From: an uncultured Actinomyces sp. | GTDB taxonomy: Bacteria; Actinomycetota; Actinomycetes; Actinomycetales; Actinomycetaceae | Reading direction: 5' to 3' | NCBI GenBank assembly: GCA_938028585.1 | Contig: CALIZH010000115.1 | Location: forward strand, 1 to 7,069 | DNA length: 7,069 nt | Shown here: piece after piece, positions 6,920 to 7,069 of the stretch | Position numbering within the stretch: the stretch's first letter is position 1 | How the letters are laid out: each line of letters opens with the position of its first letter | Notes under the pieces: generated by a model | What the model saw: only the letters and a program-made list of their open reading frames with translations | Database searches by the model: none | Told to the model about the DNA's origin: nothing | Program-made: the position numbers and the translations under genes

Positions 6920-6948
6920 TTGTTCGTCACCCTCACCCGGAGTAGTCT
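6920..6948 (+). promoter_or_regulatory. Candidate promoter for the gene at 7033
   Basis: TTGTTC (6920-6925) and TAGTCT (6943-6948) are separated by 17 bases, a reasonable sigma-A-type arrangement for an actinobacterium (-10 of the form TAnnnT). Transcription would begin near 6955 and leave a leader of about 75-80 bases. An inverted repeat, GTGAC and GTCAC (6908-6912 and 6926-6930), straddles the -35 and could be an operator. This is pattern-based only. Confidence 0.4.
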
Positions 6949-6961
6949 CTGCATTCATCGC

Positions 6962-6993
6962 CGCGCAGAAAGAATGGCCTTTCCGTGTGCGCG
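6962..6993 (+). promoter_or_regulatory. Leader hairpin upstream of the gene at 7033
   Basis: The predicted leader can fold into an outer 6-base-pair stem, CGCGCA (6962-6967) with TGCGCG (6988-6993). An inner 5-base-pair stem stacks on it, GAAAG (6968-6972) with CTTTC (6979-6983), with a 6-base loop and a 4-base bulge on the 3' side. It lies between the candidate promoter and the ribosome binding site, where it could affect mRNA stability or translation. No known riboswitch class is recognised. Confidence 0.35.
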
Positions 6994-7014
6994 AGATCAG
7001 CAATTGTCATTCAC

Positions 7015-7022
7015 AGGTGAGG
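7015..7022 (+). promoter_or_regulatory. Ribosome binding site for the gene at 7033
   Basis: AGGTGAGG lies 10 bases before the ATG at 7033. It is purine-rich and close to the anti-Shine-Dalgarno complement, with slightly long spacing. It supports 7033 as a true start at the window edge. Confidence 0.5.
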
Positions 7023-7032
7023 CAAAAGCATC

Positions 7033-7069
7033 ATGACCGAGAACAAGTATCTGGCAGACGGTCCTCTCG
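7033..7069 (+). CDS. Start of an unidentified gene (3' partial)
   Basis: An ATG with a good upstream purine-rich site opens a frame that runs off the right edge after 12 full codons, reading MTENKYLADGPL. This is too short to assign to a family. There is no signal-peptide character in these residues. The gene has its own candidate promoter and structured leader and is separated from the TIR cassette by more than 550 bases, so it is probably an independent transcription unit, perhaps the first gene outside the defence segment. Confidence 0.6.
   Translation, partial: MTENKYLADGPL

Larger units (their letters stand above)
6470..7032. other. 563-base stretch without a convincing gene
   Basis: An open frame of 64 codons (6470-6664) starts immediately after the previous stop (TAGATG again), but its product is rich in Ser, Pro, Thr and Asn and resembles nothing I know. 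It has only a poor ribosome binding site, and I do not call it a gene. Two overlapping opposite frames at about 6655-6883 also look random. GC content appears lower here than in the genes on either side. The section holds a hairpin at 6689-6710, and the upstream region of the gene at 7033 occupies the last 130 or so bases. No tRNA, transposase remnant, CRISPR array or obvious attachment site was seen. Confidence 0.6.

Noticed and set aside
1..7069. CRISPR array, tRNA, rRNA or insertion sequence
   Set aside because: No regularly spaced repeats, cloverleaf-like segment, transposase motif or terminal inverted repeats were seen on either strand.

Overview
The window reads as an accessory, defence-type segment of an actinobacterial chromosome. 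All credible genes are on the + strand. By eye the base composition is roughly 58-60% GC. Start sites are GTG or ATG preceded by GGAGG-type ribosome binding sites, and several proteins look like families I associate with high-GC Gram-positive bacteria. The genus cannot be fixed from this sequence.

Region 1 (1-5251) is the distal part of a type III-like restriction operon. It opens inside a Res subunit (SF2 helicase plus C-terminal PD-(D/E)XK nuclease) whose N-terminus and Walker A motif lie off the left edge. The next gene, essentially contiguous, encodes a 951-residue SNF2/RapA-like helicase. A standard type III enzyme is only Mod plus Res, so the coupled SNF2 helicase marks this as the extended, helicase-containing variety. 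A Mod methyltransferase would be expected upstream but is not in view.

Region 2 (5252-6469) is a compact three-gene cassette that starts 67 bases later. It encodes a TIR-like protein of the ThsB/DUF1863 type, a small three-helix membrane protein resembling the RipA octameric membrane family, and a 100-residue acidic protein resembling a small actinobacterial family (probably DUF7701). The genes overlap by ATGA or abut as TAGATG, so they are almost certainly translated together. By analogy with Thoeris, a TIR sensor/signal maker next to a membrane protein suggests an abortive-infection type module. No ThsA-like effector is present, and the membrane protein is the natural candidate for that role. 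This is the most interesting part of the window.

Region 3 (6470-7032) has no convincing gene. It holds a weak 64-codon reading frame, a hairpin that might end the cassette transcript, and then a plausible promoter and structured leader for the next gene. Region 4 (7033-7069) is the first 12 codons of that gene, which is probably outside the defence cassette but cannot be identified from so few residues.
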